Below are positions 14,909 to 16,802 of a stretch of 16,802 nt of DNA, one piece after another. Made by a program: the position numbers and the translations under genes. Within the stretch, counting starts at the first letter, position 1. The number at the start of each line of letters is the position of its first letter. Below the pieces are notes generated by a model that ran no database searches, was not told where the DNA came from, and was given only the letters and a program-made list of their open reading frames with translations. This DNA is from an uncultured Alphaproteobacteria bacterium (GTDB lineage: Bacteria > Pseudomonadota > Alphaproteobacteria > Sphingomonadales > Sphingomonadaceae): NCBI GenBank assembly GCA_903939555.1, contig CAJAHV010000014.1:1-16802 (forward strand). Reading direction: 5' to 3'.

Positions 14909-15337
14909 ATGATCGTGGAAATTGCAAGCCGGGTAAGTGAAACCCTGTTGGCCGAAGCTGCCGGGGCCGGTGCTTGCGAATGCTGCGGCCTGCTGCTCGG
15001 CATGCCCGGGCTGATTGCTGCGGCGGTGCCGGCACGCAATGTTGCCGCCGATCCGGCGCGCAGTTTTGAAATCGAACCTGCCACGCTGCTGCGGACGCAT
15101 CGGGAGGCGCGCGGCGGGGGGCAACAGGTGGTTGGCCATTATCACAGCCACCCCAACGGCCAAGCAGAACCCTCGGTGCGCGATGCAGCCCGCGCGGTTG
15201 CCAATGGCGAAATCTGGCTGATCATCGCGGCTGGCGCGATAACCGGCTGGCGCGTCGTCGACGGCGATCCCGGCGGTAGCGCCGTTCATGGCCGTTTCCT
15301 GCCGGTGACGCTGTCCCCGGCATCGGCGGCTGTCTGA
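14909..15337 (+). CDS. M67 (JAMM/MPN+) family metallopeptidase
   Basis: 142 aa. The zinc-binding JAMM motif is complete: Glu24 in CECCGLLLG, then HYHSHPNGQAEPSVRDAA giving His79, Ser80, His81, Ser89 and Asp92 (HSH-x7-S-x2-D). This is the compact bacterial type. Characterised relatives cleave isopeptide or C-terminal bonds of ubiquitin-like sulfur carriers (for example CysO-cysteine hydrolase), but no ThiS/MoaD-like carrier or E1-like gene lies nearby, so the substrate is open. Start: ATG 14909 gives MIVEIASRV, the usual family N-terminus. An ATG at 14901 is out of frame. The stop and the next start overlap as TGATG, opening a three-gene unit with a cold-shock gene and a ChpT-like gene. Divergent from rluD at 18 bp. 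Confidence 0.88.
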   Translation: MIVEIASRVSETLLAEAAGAGACECCGLLLGMPGLIAAAVPARNVAADPARSFEIEPATLLRTHREARGGGQQVVGHYHSHPNGQAEPSVRDAARAVANGEIWLIIAAGAITGWRVVDGDPGGSAVHGRFLPVTLSPASAAV

Positions 15338-15570
15338 TGGCCAGCGGCGCGGTCAAATGGTTCGATGCCAGAAAAGGCTTCGGGTTCATTACCCCCGATC
15401 TTGGTCCTCGCGACGTGTTCGTGCACATCTCGGCCCTCAGTGCCGCCGGAATCGCGGAGCTGGTGCCGGGGGACCGGCTCGAATTTGAACTGGCGCAAAG
15501 CGGCGATGGCCGGCTCATTGCCTTCGGGCTGCGTTGTAAACCCGCCATCGACGACCGGGCAAACTCCTGA
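15337..15570 (+). CDS. Cold-shock-domain (CspA-like) nucleic-acid-binding protein
   Basis: 77 aa, a single CSD. SGAVKWFDARKGFGFI carries RNP1 (KGFGFI, residues 13-18), and DVFVHISAL carries RNP2 (26-34). PGDRLEFEL completes the barrel. Such proteins bind single-stranded RNA and DNA and melt RNA structure; not all are cold-induced. The C-terminal tail after the barrel (CKPAIDDRANS) is short and unlike typical CspA. The start overlaps the metallopeptidase stop by 1 bp (TGATG), and its stop overlaps the next start the same way. Expression is therefore probably coupled to neighbours, unusual for CspA-type genes, which usually stand alone with a long 5' leader. Confidence 0.93.
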   Translation: MASGAVKWFDARKGFGFITPDLGPRDVFVHISALSAAGIAELVPGDRLEFELAQSGDGRLIAFGLRCKPAIDDRANS

Positions 15571-16106
15571 TGTCAGACACGCTCGCTACCTTTTTGGTCA
15601 AGTGGCTGACGCATGATCTGGCCACGCCGATCGCGACGGTGATGACGGCGAGCGAACTGCTTGGTGATACCGCCGATCCTGAAATCAACGGCCTGGTCGG
15701 CGATGGTGCCAAACGGCTGGGTGCCAGGCTGCGGCTGATCCGCGCCGCGTTTGCATCGGGGGATGGCTTTATTGGTGGCGCCGCCTTTCGCAAGCTGATC
15801 AGCGAAGGCGTTGACGGTACGCCTCTTTCGTGGGCGATCCCGGCCGACGCTGCCGATCTGCCGGCGGCACTAATCGCCGGCGCGGCGCTGCTGATGGCCG
15901 ATTTGCGGCGCGGCCAGTTGCTTACCATTGCGCCGGATAGCGTGCGCTGGGCAGGAGATGCGGCATTCCCCGGTCCGGTGGTGGCGGCACTGAGGGGGGC
16001 GCGCGCCAGTGATCCGCGTTCGGCTGTCGCCGAAATGCTGCTGGCCAACGCGGCATGTGCCGGGCTGACACTGACGATCGCCCCGGATGGTCTCGTCTGG
16101 CGCTGA
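15570..16106 (+). CDS. ChpT-like histidine phosphotransferase family protein
   Basis: 178 aa. The N-terminal helix has FLVKWLTHDLATPIATVMTA, an HDLxxP motif with the candidate phospho-accepting His15, as in ChpT (in Caulobacter the helix reads like RLCHDLVSP). A second amphipathic helix (LVGDGAKRLGARLRLIRAAF) would complete a dimerising two-helix hairpin. The rest (about 75-178) resembles the degenerate ATPase-like ChpT C-terminal domain, with no visible ATP-binding N or G boxes. ChpT relays phosphate from CckA to CtrA and CpdR. This protein is shorter than Caulobacter ChpT, with a less conserved helix 1, so it may be a lineage form of ChpT or a diverged paralogue. The ATG overlaps the cold-shock gene stop (TGATG). 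Confidence 0.72.
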   Translation: MSDTLATFLVKWLTHDLATPIATVMTASELLGDTADPEINGLVGDGAKRLGARLRLIRAAFASGDGFIGGAAFRKLISEGVDGTPLSWAIPADAADLPAALIAGAALLMADLRRGQLLTIAPDSVRWAGDAAFPGPVVAALRGARASDPRSAVAEMLLANAACAGLTLTIAPDGLVWR

Positions 16107-16145
16107 TCGTCGGATGCTCCCGGGCGATCGCCCATCGTCACGATC
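16105..16145. other. Imperfect inverted repeat with a GGGCGATCGCCC core after the ChpT-like gene
   Basis: Outer arms GATCGT (16105-16110) and ACGATC (16140-16145), then GATG (16113-16116) and CATC (16133-16136), enclose the perfect 12-bp palindrome GGGCGATCGCCC (16122-16133). It starts at the TGA of the ChpT-like gene and ends 104 bp before the MerR-type gene. It could end the upstream transcript, although no U-run follows, or serve as a binding site for the MerR-type regulator. The remaining bases up to 16249 show no convincing promoter. Confidence 0.4.
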
Positions 16146-16249
16146 CCGGCCATTTCTGCATTCCCGGCCTGATTGCGATCCGCATGTTCAACTGTTGAAG
16201 AAACTGCTATGCGCTCCTGATCATTCCCTGTGGAGTTAAGCCGCAAGCG

Positions 16250-16802
16250 ATGCGAATGCGGGACCTTGAAAAAGCGAGCGGAGTCGGGCGGGAAACCATC
16301 CGCTACTATATCCGCGAAGGCCTGTTGCCCGAACCGGATCGGGCGAGCCGCAATTCGGCTTTTTACAGCGACGACCATGTGCAGCGGCTGCGCGCCATCA
16401 AGCGCCTGCAGGAAGAACGCTTTCTGCCGCTCGCCGTCATCCGCACCCTTTTGGAAGCAGAAGGTGGCGACCGCTGGCTCGCAGCCGACGCGTTTCCAAT
16501 GCTCGATGCCATGCTTGCGGCACGGCTGGGTGATGGCGCCGCGCGCGTGCCGGTCACGATGCTCGCGACGCAGTTGTCGGGCGGGAGCACCGCAATCGCC
16601 GAATTGCGCGATATCGGCATGATCAGCATCGATGCCGACGGCACCGTCACGGCGCGCGATGCGGCGATCGCGCATGCCGTGGATGATCTTGCCGAGATCG
16701 GCTTTACCGGTGAACTCGGTTTTGCCGGACAGCAGATGCGCTTTTATCTCGATTTCATCGAATGGGTGACCAATCAGGAAATGCGCCTGTTTCTTGAACG
16801 CA
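16250..16802 (+). CDS. MerR-family transcriptional regulator, partial (cut by the window end)
   Basis: At least 184 codons with no stop before the edge. The N-terminus is a MerR winged helix: MRDLEKASGVGRETIRYYIR, EGLLPEPDRASRNSAFYSDD, then HVQRLRAIKRLQEERFLPLA and VIRTLLEAE. The remaining visible part (residues about 70-184) is an effector domain of no family I recognise. There is no CxxC or cysteine cluster of the metal-sensing subfamilies, so a metal sensor is unlikely. Start: ATG 16250 or ATG 16256; a GGAG lies 14 nt before the first, a loose ribosome binding site. It is 143 bp after the ChpT-like gene, with an inverted repeat between, and probably has its own promoter. Target genes unknown. 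Confidence 0.85.
   Translation, partial: MRMRDLEKASGVGRETIRYYIREGLLPEPDRASRNSAFYSDDHVQRLRAIKRLQEERFLPLAVIRTLLEAEGGDRWLAADAFPMLDAMLAARLGDGAARVPVTMLATQLSGGSTAIAELRDIGMISIDADGTVTARDAAIAHAVDDLAEIGFTGELGFAGQQMRFYLDFIEWVTNQEMRLFLER

Noticed and set aside
16230..16622. 130-aa plus-strand frame starting upstream of the MerR gene
   Set aside because: Different frame from the MerR-family helix-turn-helix reading; Cys/Arg-rich product without domain.
15515..16675. 386-aa open frame on the minus strand
   Set aside because: Antisense to the ChpT-like and MerR-type genes, low-complexity Ser/Ala/Pro composition, no recognisable domain.
1..16802. tRNA, rRNA, CRISPR, insertion sequence or prophage
   Set aside because: No cloverleaf, regularly spaced repeats, transposase, integrase or phage protein was found. 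All long gaps are under about 260 bp and are described above.

Overview
The window looks like chromosomal core sequence from a GC-rich alphaproteobacterium, most likely Sphingomonadales. The reasons are protein character (alphaproteobacterial-type RpoH, CysQ and GshB, and a ChpT-type phosphotransferase), the divergent rph / hrcA-grpE arrangement, and a sphingomonad-style intergenic palindrome. I see no tRNA, rRNA, insertion sequence, phage gene or CRISPR array.

Layout, left to right. (1) 1-638 (+): an open frame entering from outside the window. It joins a glycosyltransferase-like stretch to a CoA-binding domain that has lost its first strand. (2) 583-5957 (-): a six-gene block transcribed right to left: rsmI, yraN, a SirB1/transglutaminase-like gene, gshB, pmbA and cysQ. 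Several genes overlap or lie within 5 bp of each other. (3) 5958-7232 (+): an LpoA/LppC-type lipoprotein gene whose start codon abuts that of rsmI. The rsmI/lpoA/yraN neighbourhood matches that of E. coli. (4) 7303-9777 (-): rph, rdgB and hemW with overlapping stops and starts. (5) 10030-11935 (+): hrcA and grpE (4-bp overlap), then a small monooxygenase-like gene. (6) 11899-14890 (-): rluD, rpoH, mtgA and a small membrane protein. (7) 14909-16106 (+): a tightly coupled trio, a JAMM/M67 metallopeptidase, a cold-shock-domain protein and a ChpT-like phosphotransferase, each joined to the next by a TGATG stop/start overlap. (8) 16250 to the window end (+): a MerR-family regulator, cut by the edge.

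Most genes are housekeeping: RNA processing and modification (Rph, RsmI, RluD), nucleotide sanitation (RdgB, CysQ), glutathione synthesis (GshB), cell wall (LpoA-like, MtgA) and proteostasis or heat shock (HrcA, GrpE, RpoH, PmbA). The points most worth a second look are the chimeric frame at the left edge, the metallopeptidase/cold-shock/ChpT-like trio, and the zero-spacer rsmI/lpoA divergence with reciprocal ribosome binding sites. Smaller ones are the intergenic palindromes and a short 15-bp tandem repeat. I did not find a clearly new defence or mobile system.
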